Shown: positions 36,462 through 45,548 of the stretch, in pieces | Position numbering within the stretch: position 1 is the stretch's first letter | How the letters are laid out: the number at the start of each line of letters is the position of its first letter | NCBI GenBank assembly: GCA_963706835.1 | Contig: CAVPOB010000008.1 | Coordinates: forward strand, 230,808 to 294,807 | From: CAVXYG01 sp963706835 | GTDB lineage: Bacteria; Actinomycetota; Actinomycetes; S36-B12; GCA-2699445 | Length of the DNA: 64,000 bases | Direction of reading: 5' to 3' | Translations under genes and position numbers: made by a program | The notes under the pieces: generated by a model | Told to the model about the DNA's origin: nothing | Seen by the model: only the letters and a program-made list of their open reading frames with translations | The model's database searches: none

Positions 36462-37329
36462 ATGCTGGACTCCAACGAGCCCGCCCCAGCCGATACCGGT
36501 GGGGGCGGGCTTCGTCGGTTCCGTGCTGTGCTGGCCTACGACGGCACGGCGTATCGCGGCTGGGCCCGCCAACCGGGCCTGCCCACGGTGGAGGCAGCGG
36601 TGGTCACGGCCCTGGGGCGGGTGGCCCGCGTCGAGCAGCCCGAGATCACCTGTGCGGGCCGAACCGACGCAGGTGTCCACGCGCGGGGCCAGGTCATCCA
36701 CACGGACCTGCCGGCCCAGTTGGAGCCGAAGCGACTGCGGGACGGCCTCAACGGCGTCCTGCCCAGCGACATTCGATGCCGCAGCGCCGCGGTGGCCGAG
36801 CCCGGCTTCGACGCCCGGTTCGCCGCCCTCTGGCGCCGCTACGAATATCGGGTCTGCGACGATGTGCCCGACCCGCTGACGCGGCACTGCGTCTTTGCGG
36901 TGCGCCATCCGCTCGACGTGAACGCAATGGATGCCGCCGCCCAGTTGCTCGTGGGCGAGCATGACTTCGGATCGTTCTGCAAGCCGCGGGCGGGGGCAAC
37001 CACGGTCCGCGAGATCCTGCAGTGCTCCTGGCGCCGGGACGGTGCCGGTCGCGCTGTGCTGGATATCCGGGCCGACGCCTTCTGCCACAGCATGGTGCGC
37101 TCGGTCGTGGGGGCTTGCCTCGCGGTGGGCACCGGGCGCAGGTCGACGGAGTGGGTGGCCGAGCTGCTGGCCGCGCCGTCGCGAGCGCGATGCGGCGCCG
37201 GTGGCGCCGGCACACGGGCTGGCGCTCGTCGAGGTGGTATACCCGCCCGCAGCTGAGTTGGCGCAGCGGGTTGCTGCCGCCCGACGGTTGCGCACCGCGC
37301 CGGCAGCGGCCGCCGCCGCACATTCCTAA
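36462..37329 (+). CDS. truA: tRNA pseudouridine synthase A (one frameshift)
   Basis: Makes pseudouridine at tRNA positions 38-40. ATG 36462 lies two bases after rplQ. The catalytic Asp is in CAGRTDAGVHARGQ; RRYEYRV and the HDFGSFCK region are present. An extra C at about 37182 (CCGTCGCGAGCGC) shifts the frame before RDAAPVAPAHGLALVEVVYP. The corrected gene ends at the TAA 37327. Corrected length is about 288 residues. Confidence 0.93.
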
Positions 37330-37461
37330 GGCGGGAACGGCCGGCGACCCATGCATTGCGCCGAGGTCACCGGGGACGGAATTTTCAGGCCTGCCGTGCA
37401 TCGCGGTGCGCTCGGTGACAGGCTGCATGCGCAAAGAACCCTTGAATCTTGGAGGCGCAGC

Positions 37462-38434
37462 ATGCGCGTAGTGGTCGCCCTGGGCGGGAACGCTCTGCAG
37501 AAGCGTGGCGAGGCCATGACCGTGGAGAACCAGCGGCAGAACGTCAGAATCGCCTGCCAGGCGATGTCGCCGGTGGCCATGGAGCACGAACTGGTCATCT
37601 CGCACGGCAACGGCCCGCAGGTGGGCCTGCTGTCGTTGCAGGCTTCGTCCTACAACGAGGAGTCCGACGTACCCCTTCGACGTGCTCGGCGCACAGACCG
37701 AGGGCATGATCGGCTACTTCATCGAGCAGGAGCTCGGCAACCTGCTGCCCTTCGAGAAGCCGTTGGCGCACCGTGCTGACCATGACCGAGGTCGACCCCG
37801 ACGATCCGGCGATGGCCAACCCCACGAAGTTCGTCGGCCCGGTCTACACCAAGGAGCAGGCGGAGCGGCTCGCCGCGGAGAAGGGCTGGACCGTCAAGCA
37901 GGACGGCGACGTGTGGCGCCGGGTGGTGCCGAGTCCCGAAGCCGCAGCGCATCTTCCAGATCCGCCCGATCAAGTGGCTGCTGGACAAGGGCGCGGTCGT
38001 GGTCTGCACCGGCGGCGGCGGCATCCCCACCATGTACCTCGAGGATGAAGGGCTCGAGGGCGACTTCGACTTCAACCCGCGCACGCTGGTCGGGCGTCGA
38101 GGCGGTCATCGACAAGGACTGGTCGACCGCAGTGCTGGCCAAGGACCTCGAGGCCGACATGCTGATCATCGCCACCGATGCACCCGCTGTGGCCCTGGAC
38201 TGGGGGACGCCCCAGCAGCGCAACATCAAGGAGGCCACGCCGGATCAGCTGGAGGCTTACGACTTCCCGGCAGGATCGATGGGCCCGAAGGTCGAGGCGG
38301 CGGCCGACTTCGCCCGCTCCCGCCCGGGCGCGGTCGCGGTCATCGGCGCCCTGGTCGATCTGCCGGCGATCATCGCCGGCGAGGCGGGCACCCGCGTCAC
38401 GACCGACCACAGCGGAGACGTCACCTTCCACTGA
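37462..38434 (+). CDS. arcC: Carbamate kinase (four frameshifts)
   Basis: Transfers phosphate between carbamoyl phosphate and ADP. Start ATG 37462 after TTGGAGGCGCAG (MRVVVALGGNALQKRGEAMT). It carries VISHGNGPQVGLLSLQ, DVLGAQTEGMIGY, VVCTGGGGIPTMY and ATDAPAVALDWG. Extra bases at about 37669, 37769, 37938 and 38095 scatter the protein over three phases. Corrected, it is a full-length enzyme of about 322 residues ending at 38434. No arcA or arcB lies nearby, so pathway and direction are unclear. It interrupts the usual truA-rplM order and ends with its own strong terminator. Confidence 0.9.
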
Positions 38435-38439
38435 TCGAA

Positions 38440-38490
38440 CAACGCAGCAGCGCGGGGCGGCCGGTCATCGGTCGCCCCGCGCTGGCGTTG
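38440..38490 (+). terminator. Terminator after arcC
   Basis: An outer stem CAACGC (38440-38445) / GCGTTG (38485-38490) encloses a perfect 11-bp stem AGCGCGGGGCG (38449-38459) / CGCCCCGCGCT (38473-38483). It lies six bases after the arcC stop. Confidence 0.7.
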
Positions 38491-38636
38491 TCACCGGTTC
38501 TGAGGCTCCTCGCAGTTGGGAGTGCGGTGGGTTCAGGCGCCTGCGGGTGGAGGGAGCGGGCCGGCGGGGGTGCGTTCGCTTCCCGATGTCCTGGGGAGCC
38601 GGCAGCGTGAGCGGCCTCGTGCCGCTGCGCCAGGGG

Positions 38637-38872
38637 ACGTCTGCACCTGGTTCGGGGGTTTGCACCCGCGGCGGGGGCGGAACCGGCCGGTTGCGGGGTC
38701 GAGTCTGCACCCGGTTCGGGGGTTTGCACCCGCTTCGGGGGTGGAACCGGCGAGATCGGGGCTCTCAGCCCCCGTCCCGGGTGCAAACCCCCATGCAGGG
38801 TGCACAGTTGCCGCGCTGGAGGCCCCGACAGCCCCCGTCCCGGGTGCAAACCCCCGCGACGGGTGCGCCGCC
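38637..38872 (+). repeat. Composite intergenic repeat, copy 4 (arcC-rplM spacer)
   Basis: Left end GGGGACGTCTGCACC at 38634-38648, then two 64-bp direct units (from 38637 and 38701) with GGTTCGGGGGTTTGCACCCG and GGCGGAACCGGCC. The inverted block has two units about 61 bases apart, each CAGCCCCCGTCCCGGGTGCA followed by AACCCCC. The architecture is the same as in copies 1 and 2. Confidence 0.9.
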
Positions 38873-39032
38873 GTGCTAGCGGAGTCCCGCACGGGGCTAC
38901 GACACCCCCACCCGCTTCGCAGCTGCGTGACCGCCCAGCGCAGCCGCGAAGCCCCCGCGACCTGTGCGGATCCGCGCCCACCCCCGAGCCACCGCCCGAA
39001 TCAGCACGCCCTAGCTGGCGTTGTCGCCGGTT

Positions 39033-39062
39033 TTGACCCCTGCCGACCCTGGCAGGTACGCT
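39033..39062 (+). promoter_or_regulatory. Promoter of rplM-rpsI
   Basis: TTGACC (39033-39038), an 18-base spacer and TACGCT (39057-39062). The -35 box and spacing are identical to those of the str promoter. Confidence 0.62.
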
Positions 39063-39191
39063 GAGGGGGCTCAGGCGGCTGCCACGTGCTGCCGCCGAGC
39101 GGTTCTGTGCATCCGGCCTCATCCGGTCGGTGCCTGTCTCAGGCAGCACAGACCTCACATGACCGACCAACTGCGACGAAGGCGATCTCCC

Positions 39192-39635
39192 GTGCGCACC
39201 TACTCCCCGAAGCCGGCCGACATCACCGCACAGTGGCATGTCATCGATGCGACCGACGTCGTCCTCGGCCGGCTCGCCTCGCACGTCGCGACGCTGCTGC
39301 GAGGCAAGCACAAGACCACCTTCGCGCCGCACGTCGACACCGGTGATTTCGTCATCGTCATCAACGCCGACAAGGTGGCTCTGACCGGCGACAAGGCCGT
39401 GACCAAGCAGGTGTACCGCCACTCCGGCTACCCGGGCGGGCTGAAGACGGCCAATGCCGGCGATGTGCTGCGGACCAACCCTCGGCGCACCGTGGAGACT
39501 GCGGTCAAGGGCATGCTGCCCCACAACAAGCTCGGTCGGGCCCAGCTGCGGAAGCTGAAGGTCTACGCCGGCCCGGAGCACCCCCACGCCGCCCAGCAGC
39601 CCCAGCCGTTCGTCATCTCTCAGGTCGCCCAGTAG
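39192..39635 (+). CDS. rplM: 50S ribosomal protein L13
   Basis: 147 residues, intact. The GTG at 39192 gives MRTYSPKPADITAQWHVIDA, aligned with other actinobacterial L13 starts. An upstream in-frame ATG at 39159 is possible but would add eleven non-conserved residues. VVLGRLAS, DFVIVINADKV, YRHSGYPGG and VYAGPEHPHAAQQP are family signatures. Confidence 0.96.
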   Translation: MRTYSPKPADITAQWHVIDATDVVLGRLASHVATLLRGKHKTTFAPHVDTGDFVIVINADKVALTGDKAVTKQVYRHSGYPGGLKTANAGDVLRTNPRRTVETAVKGMLPHNKLGRAQLRKLKVYAGPEHPHAAQQPQPFVISQVAQ

Positions 39636-39674
39636 CGGCGGGCTTGGCCTGGTCCGCGCCCCGGAAGGAATCGC

Positions 39675-40172
39675 ATGTCCCAGACAACCGCCGAAGACCT
39701 CGACGTGCAACTCGCCGAGGACGGCAGCTACACCACCAGCACCCCGGAATCCTCCGAGGCTCCGTCGGCGCGTCCGGCCCACACCGGCCCCGGCGCCGGC
39801 ACCGGTCGCCGCAAGAGCGCAGTCGCTCGCGTACGGCTTGTCCCCGGCACCGGGTCTTGGACCATCAACGGCCGCAGCCTGGAGGAGTACTTCCCCAACA
39901 AGGTGCACCAGCAGTTGGTCAACGAGCCCTTCGTCACGCTGGAAGCAGCGGGCAGCTACGACGTGGTGGCGCTGATCGACGGTGGTGGCATCTCCGGACA
40001 GGCCGGAGCCCTGCGCCTCGGAATCGCTCGGGCGCTGAACCAGATCGACTCGGAGGCGAATCGCCCGGCGCTGAAGAAGGCTGGCTTCCTGACCCGTGAC
40101 GCTCGGATCAAGGAGCGCAAGAAGTACGGCTTGAAGAAGGCCCGCAAGGCGCCGCAGTACAGCAAGCGCTGA
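39675..40172 (+). CDS. rpsI: 30S ribosomal protein S9
   Basis: 165 residues, intact. An acidic N-terminal extension of about 40 residues precedes the S9 core (GRRKSAVARVRLVPGTGSWT). The C-terminus GLKKARKAPQYSKR reaches the P-site tRNA anticodon. It pairs with rplM and is followed by a terminator. Confidence 0.97.
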   Translation: MSQTTAEDLDVQLAEDGSYTTSTPESSEAPSARPAHTGPGAGTGRRKSAVARVRLVPGTGSWTINGRSLEEYFPNKVHQQLVNEPFVTLEAAGSYDVVALIDGGGISGQAGALRLGIARALNQIDSEANRPALKKAGFLTRDARIKERKKYGLKKARKAPQYSKR

Positions 40173-40198
40173 CCTCGCCGCGCGCCCACCACTCGTTC

Positions 40199-40235
40199 AC
40201 GATCACCCTCGGGATACCCTCCCCAGGGTGATCGT
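40199..40235 (+). terminator. Terminator between rpsI and glmM
   Basis: ACGATCACCCT (40199-40209) pairs perfectly with AGGGTGATCGT (40225-40235), 27 bases after the rpsI stop. No T-tract follows. Confidence 0.6.
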
Positions 40236-40264
40236 GTGCGTTGTGGCACGGGTTGGAGGGTGAG

Positions 40265-41620
40265 ATGGGCAGGCTGTTCGGAACCGACGGCGTGCGTGGG
40301 CTGGCCAACCGGGACCTGACCGCCGAGCTCGCGATGGAGCTGGCCGTTGCCGCCGCCCATGTGCTGGGCGAGGCGGGGCAGTTGGCGCAGGGCGAGCGGG
40401 GCCGGCCGCTGGCGATCGTCGGGCGCGACCCCCGCGCCAGCGGCGAGTTCCTGGAAGCGGCGGTGATCGCGGGCCTGGCCAGCGCCGGTGTCGACGTGCT
40501 GCGGATCGGGGTAGTGCCCACCTCGGGGGTGGCGCACCTGACCGCGGCGCATGACGCCGACCTCGGCGTCATGCTGTCGGCCTCGCACAACCCCATGCCG
40601 GACAACGGCATCAAGTTCTTCGCCCGCGGCGGGCACAAACTGCCCGACAGTGCCGAGGACGCCATCGAGTCCCGACTCGGGGAGACCTGGCAGCGCCCGA
40701 CCGGGGAGCAAGTGGGCCGGGTCGGGGACGACCCCGGGGCGCTCGGCCGCTACGTGGACTTCCTCGTCGGCACCGTCCCGCGTCGGCTGGACGGGCTGAA
40801 GGTCGTCGTGGACTGTGCCAACGGGGCGGCCAGCGACGTAGCGCCCGCGGCACTTGCTGCCGCCGGTGCCGAGGTGATCGCGATCCACAACACGCCCGAC
40901 GGCTACAACATCAACCGGGACTGCGGTTCCACCCACATGGAGTCCCTGACGGCGGCCGTGCTCAGCCACGGCGCCGATGCCGGGATCGCCCACGACGGGG
41001 ACGCCGACCGCTGCCTCGCGGTGGACGGCAACGGCGCGCTGATCGACGGCGACCAGATCATGGCGATCCTGGCCGTGGCTCGCTCCCGGGCCGGCGCACT
41101 GGCGCAGGACACCGTGGTGGCGACGGTGATGTCCAACCTGGGCTTCAAGCGCGCTATGGCGGAGGCGGGGCTCTCGGTGGTGGCGACCGCGGTGGGCGAC
41201 CGCTACGTGCTGGAGGCCATGCGGGAAGGCGGCTACAAACTCGGCGGTGAGCAGAGCGGGCATATCGTCATGAGCGACTACGCCACGACCGGCGACGGCG
41301 TGCTGACCGCGCTGCACCTGCTCGCAGAGGTCGCCGCGGGGACGAGCCTGGCCGAGCTCGCGGCGGTGATGACCCGGTTCCCGCAGGTCCTCATCAACGT
41401 CTCCGGCGTGGACAAGGCTGCATTGGGTGACAACGCTGCGGTGCAGGAGGCCGTGGCCTCGGCCGAGGCCGAACTCGGCAATGCGGGCCGCGTGCTGCTG
41501 CGCGTGTCCGGGACCGAACCGCTCATCCGGGTGATGGTCGAGGCCGACACCGCCGAGCGTGCCGATGCCACGGCGCAGACGCTGGCCGAGGTCGTGCTGC
41601 GGGAACTCGCCATCGCCTGA
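40265..41620 (+). CDS. glmM: Phosphoglucosamine mutase
   Basis: Converts glucosamine-6-phosphate to glucosamine-1-phosphate for cell-wall precursors. 451 residues from ATG 40265 (MGRLFGTDGVRGLANRDLTA); a GTG at 40241 is a weaker alternative. It carries the phosphoserine loop MLSASHNPMPDNGIKFF, the metal loop AHDGDADRCLAVD, GGEQSGHIV and the C-terminal RVSGTEPLIRVMVE. It is followed by glmS, its upstream partner in the pathway. Confidence 0.97.
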   Translation: MGRLFGTDGVRGLANRDLTAELAMELAVAAAHVLGEAGQLAQGERGRPLAIVGRDPRASGEFLEAAVIAGLASAGVDVLRIGVVPTSGVAHLTAAHDADLGVMLSASHNPMPDNGIKFFARGGHKLPDSAEDAIESRLGETWQRPTGEQVGRVGDDPGALGRYVDFLVGTVPRRLDGLKVVVDCANGAASDVAPAALAAAGAEVIAIHNTPDGYNINRDCGSTHMESLTAAVLSHGADAGIAHDGDADRCLAVDGNGALIDGDQIMAILAVARSRAGALAQDTVVATVMSNLGFKRAMAEAGLSVVATAVGDRYVLEAMREGGYKLGGEQSGHIVMSDYATTGDGVLTALHLLAEVAAGTSLAELAAVMTRFPQVLINVSGVDKAALGDNAAVQEAVASAEAELGNAGRVLLRVSGTEPLIRVMVEADTAERADATAQTLAEVVLRELAIA

Positions 41621-41673
41621 CTCGGCGCGTCGCGCTCCGGGCGCGGTCGCAGGAGAAACAGCGGGCCGAGTCC

Positions 41674-41679
41674 TAGGCT
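41674..41679 (+). promoter_or_regulatory. -10 box of a probable leaderless glmS promoter
   Basis: TAGGCT ends seven bases before the glmS ATG at 41687, so transcription probably begins at or next to the start codon. No Shine-Dalgarno is placed for that ATG. No clear -35 box is visible. Confidence 0.4.
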
Positions 41680-41686
41680 GGGCGCC

Positions 41687-43537
41687 ATGTGCGGAATCGT
41701 CGGATACGTCGGCCATCAGAATGCGCTGGAGGTCGTCGTCGCGGGCCTGAAGCGACTGGAGTACCGCGGCTACGACTCGGCCGGCGTCGCCCTCGTCGCC
41801 GATGGGCGGCTGGCCGTGCGGAAGAAGGCCGGCAAACTGCAGAACCTGCGGGATCTGCTCGGCAGCGAGCCGCCCCCGGACAGCGGCACCGGGATCGGAC
41901 ACACCCGGTGGGCGACCCACGGCGGCCCCACCGACACCAACGCCCACCCCCACGTCAGCGAGGACGGGACGGTGGCGGTCATCCACAACGGCATCATCGA
42001 GAACTTCGCGCAGCTGCGCGCAGCGCTGATCGAGGATGGCGTCAGCTTGAGCAGCGAGACCGACACCGAGGTCGCCGCCCACCTGTTGGCCAAGGAGCTG
42101 CGCGACAGCGGAGCATCGCTGGCCGAGGCGATGCGCCGGGTGTGCCGCCAACTGGAGGGCGCCTTCACCCTGGTGGCCGTGGATGTGCGGGAGCCCGACG
42201 TCGTGGTCGGCGCCCGCCGCAACTCGCCGCTGGTGGTCGGGGTCGGCGAAGGCGAGGCCTTCCTGGCATCCGACGTGTCCGCCTTCATCGAGCACACCAG
42301 GCAGGCCATCGAACTGGGACAGGACCAGGTCGTGGAGCTGCGCCGCGGCGCGGTGGAGGTCACCAACTTCGACGGCACCCCGGCGAACGTCTCCCCATAC
42401 ACCGTCGACTGGGACGCCTCGGCGGCCGAGAAGGGCGGGTACGACCTGTTCATGCTGAAGGAGATCGCCGAGCAGCCCCGGGCCGTGGCCGACACCCTGC
42501 GCGGCAGGATCGGCCGGGACGGGCGGCTCGCGCTGGACGAGGTGCGCATCCAGGACCACGAACTGCGCGAGATCGACAAGATCATCGTCGTAGCGTGCGG
42601 CACTGCCTATCACGCGGGGATGGTGGCGAAGTATGCGGTGGAGCACTGGACCCGCATCCCGGTGGAGGTGGAACTGGCCAGCGAGTTCCGCTACCGCGAC
42701 CCCATCGTCGGCAACCGGACGCTGTGCATCGCGATCTCGCAATCCGGCGAGACCATGGACACGCTGATGGCCCTGCGGCACGCGCGCGAACAGGGCGCCC
42801 GTGTCCTGGCCGTCTGCAATACCGTCGGCTCGACCATTCCGCGGGAGTCCGACGCGGTGCTCTACACCTACGCCGGGCCGGAGATCGCCGTGGCCTCCAC
42901 GAAGGCCTTCCTCACCCAGATCGTGGCGGTGTACCTGGTGGGCATGTACCTGGCGCAGGTGCGCGGCAACATGTTCGGCGACGAGGTGCGCCACCTGGTG
43001 GACGATCTGCGCGCCATGCCGGAGGCGATCGATCTGGTGCTGGACACCGTGGAGGGGGTGCGGGAACTGGCCCGCGAGCTGGCCAAGGAGCGGTCGGTCC
43101 TCTTCATCGGTCGGCATGTCGGATACCCGGTGGCGCTGGAGGGGGCGCTGAAGCTGAAGGAACTGGCCTACATGCACGCCGAGGGCTTCGCGGCCGGGGA
43201 GTTGAAGCACGGGCCGATCGCGCTCATCGAGGAGGGCATCCCGGTGGTCGTCGTGGTCCCCTCACCGACTGGCCGGGCGGTCCTGCACGACAAGATCGTG
43301 TCCAACATCCAGGAGGTCCGCGCGCGGGGCGCCCGCACGATCGTGATCGCCGAGGAGGGCGACGAGGCGGTGGTTCCCTACGCCGATGCCGTCATCCGGG
43401 TGCCGCAGGTGCCGACCCTGATGCAGCCGCTGGTCTCCACCGTGCCCCTGCAGGTGTTCGCCTGCGAGCTGGCCACGGCCAAGGGCCACGACGTGGACCA
43501 GCCCCGCAACCTGGCCAAGAGCGTCACGGTGGAGTAG
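41687..43537 (+). CDS. glmS: Glutamine-fructose-6-phosphate aminotransferase (isomerising)
   Basis: Makes glucosamine-6-phosphate from fructose-6-phosphate and glutamine. 616 residues, intact. The N-terminal MCGIVGYVG supplies the catalytic Cys after Met removal, with HTRWATHGGPTDTNAHPH. Two SIS domains follow (ACGTAYHAGMVAKYAVEHW; SQSGETMDTLMALRHAREQG). The C-terminus DQPRNLAKSVTVE is typical. No glmS ribozyme is expected or seen upstream. Confidence 0.97.
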   Translation: MCGIVGYVGHQNALEVVVAGLKRLEYRGYDSAGVALVADGRLAVRKKAGKLQNLRDLLGSEPPPDSGTGIGHTRWATHGGPTDTNAHPHVSEDGTVAVIHNGIIENFAQLRAALIEDGVSLSSETDTEVAAHLLAKELRDSGASLAEAMRRVCRQLEGAFTLVAVDVREPDVVVGARRNSPLVVGVGEGEAFLASDVSAFIEHTRQAIELGQDQVVELRRGAVEVTNFDGTPANVSPYTVDWDASAAEKGGYDLFMLKEIAEQPRAVADTLRGRIGRDGRLALDEVRIQDHELREIDKIIVVACGTAYHAGMVAKYAVEHWTRIPVEVELASEFRYRDPIVGNRTLCIAISQSGETMDTLMALRHAREQGARVLAVCNTVGSTIPRESDAVLYTYAGPEIAVASTKAFLTQIVAVYLVGMYLAQVRGNMFGDEVRHLVDDLRAMPEAIDLVLDTVEGVRELARELAKERSVLFIGRHVGYPVALEGALKLKELAYMHAEGFAAGELKHGPIALIEEGIPVVVVVPSPTGRAVLHDKIVSNIQEVRARGARTIVIAEEGDEAVVPYADAVIRVPQVPTLMQPLVSTVPLQVFACELATAKGHDVDQPRNLAKSVTVE

Positions 43538-43603
43538 CCGCCGGTCCTGGGTCGATCATGCTTCGCTGCGCGACGCCCAGCCGCCTGGTGACAGGCTGGC
43601 GCC

Positions 43604-44011
43604 ATGATTGTGGGGATCGGCGTTGATCTGGTCAACGTGCCGCGCTTCACGGCAACCCTGCGCAGCATGAGCGGCCTGCAGGGCCTCTACTTCGGGTCGG
43701 AGGAGTTGACCACGGGCGACGGCCAGCCCCGATCCGCGGCCTCGCTGGCGGCTCGGTTCGCGGCCAAGGAAGCCGTCGCCAAGGCCCTGCGGATGCCGAC
43801 CGGCACCCGACCCACCGAGTGCCTGGTGATCCAAGGGGAGGGCGGCGAGCCGGAACTGGCCGTGAGCGGCGGTGTCGCCTCTGCCGCCGCGCGGATGGGC
43901 GTGACACGCTGGCACATAGCGCTGTCCCAGGAGGGCGACATGGCCATCGCGGTGGTGATCGCGGAGCGCGAAGAGCGGTCGGAGGATGGCCGGAGGGTGG
44001 AGGTCCAGTGA
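43604..44011 (+). CDS. acpS: Holo-[acyl-carrier-protein] synthase
   Basis: Adds the phosphopantetheine arm to acyl carrier protein. 135 residues. The N-terminal IVGIGVDLVNVPRF holds the Mg-binding Asp, and RFAAKEAVAKAL holds the catalytic Glu-Lys region. ATG 43604 has an AGGCT motif about nine bases upstream, similar to the one before glmS. Its stop overlaps the next gene. Confidence 0.92.
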   Translation: MIVGIGVDLVNVPRFTATLRSMSGLQGLYFGSEELTTGDGQPRSAASLAARFAAKEAVAKALRMPTGTRPTECLVIQGEGGEPELAVSGGVASAAARMGVTRWHIALSQEGDMAIAVVIAEREERSEDGRRVEVQ

Positions 44012-45531
44012 GACGGGCGTACGACGTTGCAGCGGTTCGGGCCGCAGAAGAACGGGCCATGGCACAGGTCGGCGATCAGGCCTTGATGCTGCGGGCCGCC
44101 GGGGGGCTGGCGGCGATCTGCCGCCAGGTGCTGGCCGCCGCGCGCGGGGGACTGTCCAACGCCACGGTGGTGCTGCTGGTCGGTGCCGGCAACAACGGCG
44201 GCGATGCCCTGTTCGCGGGCGCCGCCCTTGCCGGTCGAGGTGTGCGGGTCGTCGCGGTGCCGGTCTCGCAGGCCTGGCACGAGCCGGGGATGGCCGCTTT
44301 GCGCGCCGCCGGAGGCCGTTTGATGGAACTGTCCGACGACCGCTCGGTGTCCCGGGCCAGTCTGCTGGTGCGGCAGGCGGATCTGGTGCTCGATGGCATC
44401 GTCGGCATCGGCGGCAGCGGACCGGTGCGGGAGCCCGCGGCCACCCTGGTGCGGGCCGCATCGGCGGGCGAGGCCTTCCGGGTCGCCGTGGACGTGCCCA
44501 GCGGGGTCGATCCGGACACCGGCGCCGTTGCCGACGCCGACGCCGTCTTCACCGCCGATCTCACGGTCACGTTCGGCTGCCTCAAGCCTGGGCTCGTGGC
44601 GGCGCCCGGCCGTGATCGGGCCGGTGCGGTGGAACTGGTCGATATCGGACTGCAGGAGCACCTGCCGCCGGTACCGCTGGTCCGCGTGCTGCAGCATGCC
44701 GACCTCGCGGAGTTCGTCCAACCGCCGGGCCCGTCCGACCACAAGTACTCCCGCGGTGTGGTGGGCATCGTCGCGGGCTCGCAGCGCTACCCCGGCGCAG
44801 CTCTGCTGACCGTCGGGGGTGCCCGGCGCTCCGGGGTGGGGATGGTGCGCTTCGCCGACCGGGGCGACGGCATTGCCGACGAAGTCGTGCGGGCCTATCC
44901 GGACGTCGTGCTGCAGCGCGAGCAGCCGGCACTGGATGTGCGGGTGTCGGCCTGGGTGGTGGGGCCGGGCCTGGGCCGCAGCCGGGCCGCAGAGCGCGGG
45001 CTGCATCGCGTGCTGACCGCCGATGTGCCGGTCGTCCTGGACGCCGATGCGCTGCGGATCATGGCAGACAGCGAGGATATCGCCGACCAGGTCCGCTCCC
45101 GGACCGAGCGCGGCGCCTTGACGGTGCTCACCCCGCACGCCGGTGAGTTCTCCTCGCTGTTCGGGCCCTGCTCCGAGGGTCGGATTCGAGGGGCGCGCGC
45201 GGCCGCTGAGCAGACCGGCTGCCTGATCGTGCTGAAGGGTTCCGGCACGGTCGTGGCCGGGCCCAAGGGAACCGCCTACGTCGATCCCATCGCGCCGCAC
45301 GAACTCGCCACCGCTGGCAGCGGCGATGTCCTGGCCGGCTTGATGGGCGGCTTCCTGGCGCACCGGGCGGCCCGCAGCAGCAGCACCGAATCGGCGCGCT
45401 GCGTGGCTGCCGCGGTCTACACCCATGGCCTGGCGGCCCGGCTCGCGGCTGCCGGCGGCGCCCCGGTCGTGGCCACCGACGTGATCGACACCATGGCGGA
45501 GGCGATCGCAGCCCTGCGCCAGCCGGTCTGA
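44008..45531 (+). CDS. nnr: Bifunctional NAD(P)HX epimerase / ADP-dependent dehydratase
   Basis: Repairs hydrated NADH and NADPH. 507 residues. The N-terminal YjeF_N epimerase domain (VVLLVGAGNNGGDALFAGAA, then VDVPSGVDPDTG) is fused to the C-terminal ribokinase-like dehydratase domain (GIVAGSQRYPGAALLTVGGA; LTPHAGEFSSLFG; ATAGSGDVLAGLMGGFLAHR). The GTG at 44008 overlaps the acpS stop (GTGA). Intact. Confidence 0.93.
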   Translation: MRRAYDVAAVRAAEERAMAQVGDQALMLRAAGGLAAICRQVLAAARGGLSNATVVLLVGAGNNGGDALFAGAALAGRGVRVVAVPVSQAWHEPGMAALRAAGGRLMELSDDRSVSRASLLVRQADLVLDGIVGIGGSGPVREPAATLVRAASAGEAFRVAVDVPSGVDPDTGAVADADAVFTADLTVTFGCLKPGLVAAPGRDRAGAVELVDIGLQEHLPPVPLVRVLQHADLAEFVQPPGPSDHKYSRGVVGIVAGSQRYPGAALLTVGGARRSGVGMVRFADRGDGIADEVVRAYPDVVLQREQPALDVRVSAWVVGPGLGRSRAAERGLHRVLTADVPVVLDADALRIMADSEDIADQVRSRTERGALTVLTPHAGEFSSLFGPCSEGRIRGARAAAEQTGCLIVLKGSGTVVAGPKGTAYVDPIAPHELATAGSGDVLAGLMGGFLAHRAARSSSTESARCVAAAVYTHGLAARLAAAGGAPVVATDVIDTMAEAIAALRQPV

Positions 45532-45548
45532 TCCACCATCATGGCCCT

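Larger units (their letters stand above)
38491..39191 (+). other. Spacer between arcC terminator and rplM
   Basis: It holds about 140 bases with nothing recognised, composite repeat copy 4 (38634-38872), about 160 bases without a supported feature, and the rplM promoter candidate (39033-39062) with a leader of about 125 bases. No gene or RNA is supported. Confidence 0.65.

Noticed and set aside
35858..36964. A fused L17-TruA region protein
   Set aside because: The long frame results from one missing base in the L17 tail. The corrected L17 stops at 36459 and truA has its own start at 36462.
39956..43210. Long minus-strand open frame opposite rpsI, glmM and glmS
   Set aside because: It is a GC-bias shadow of three well-defined genes, with no RBS and no family similarity.
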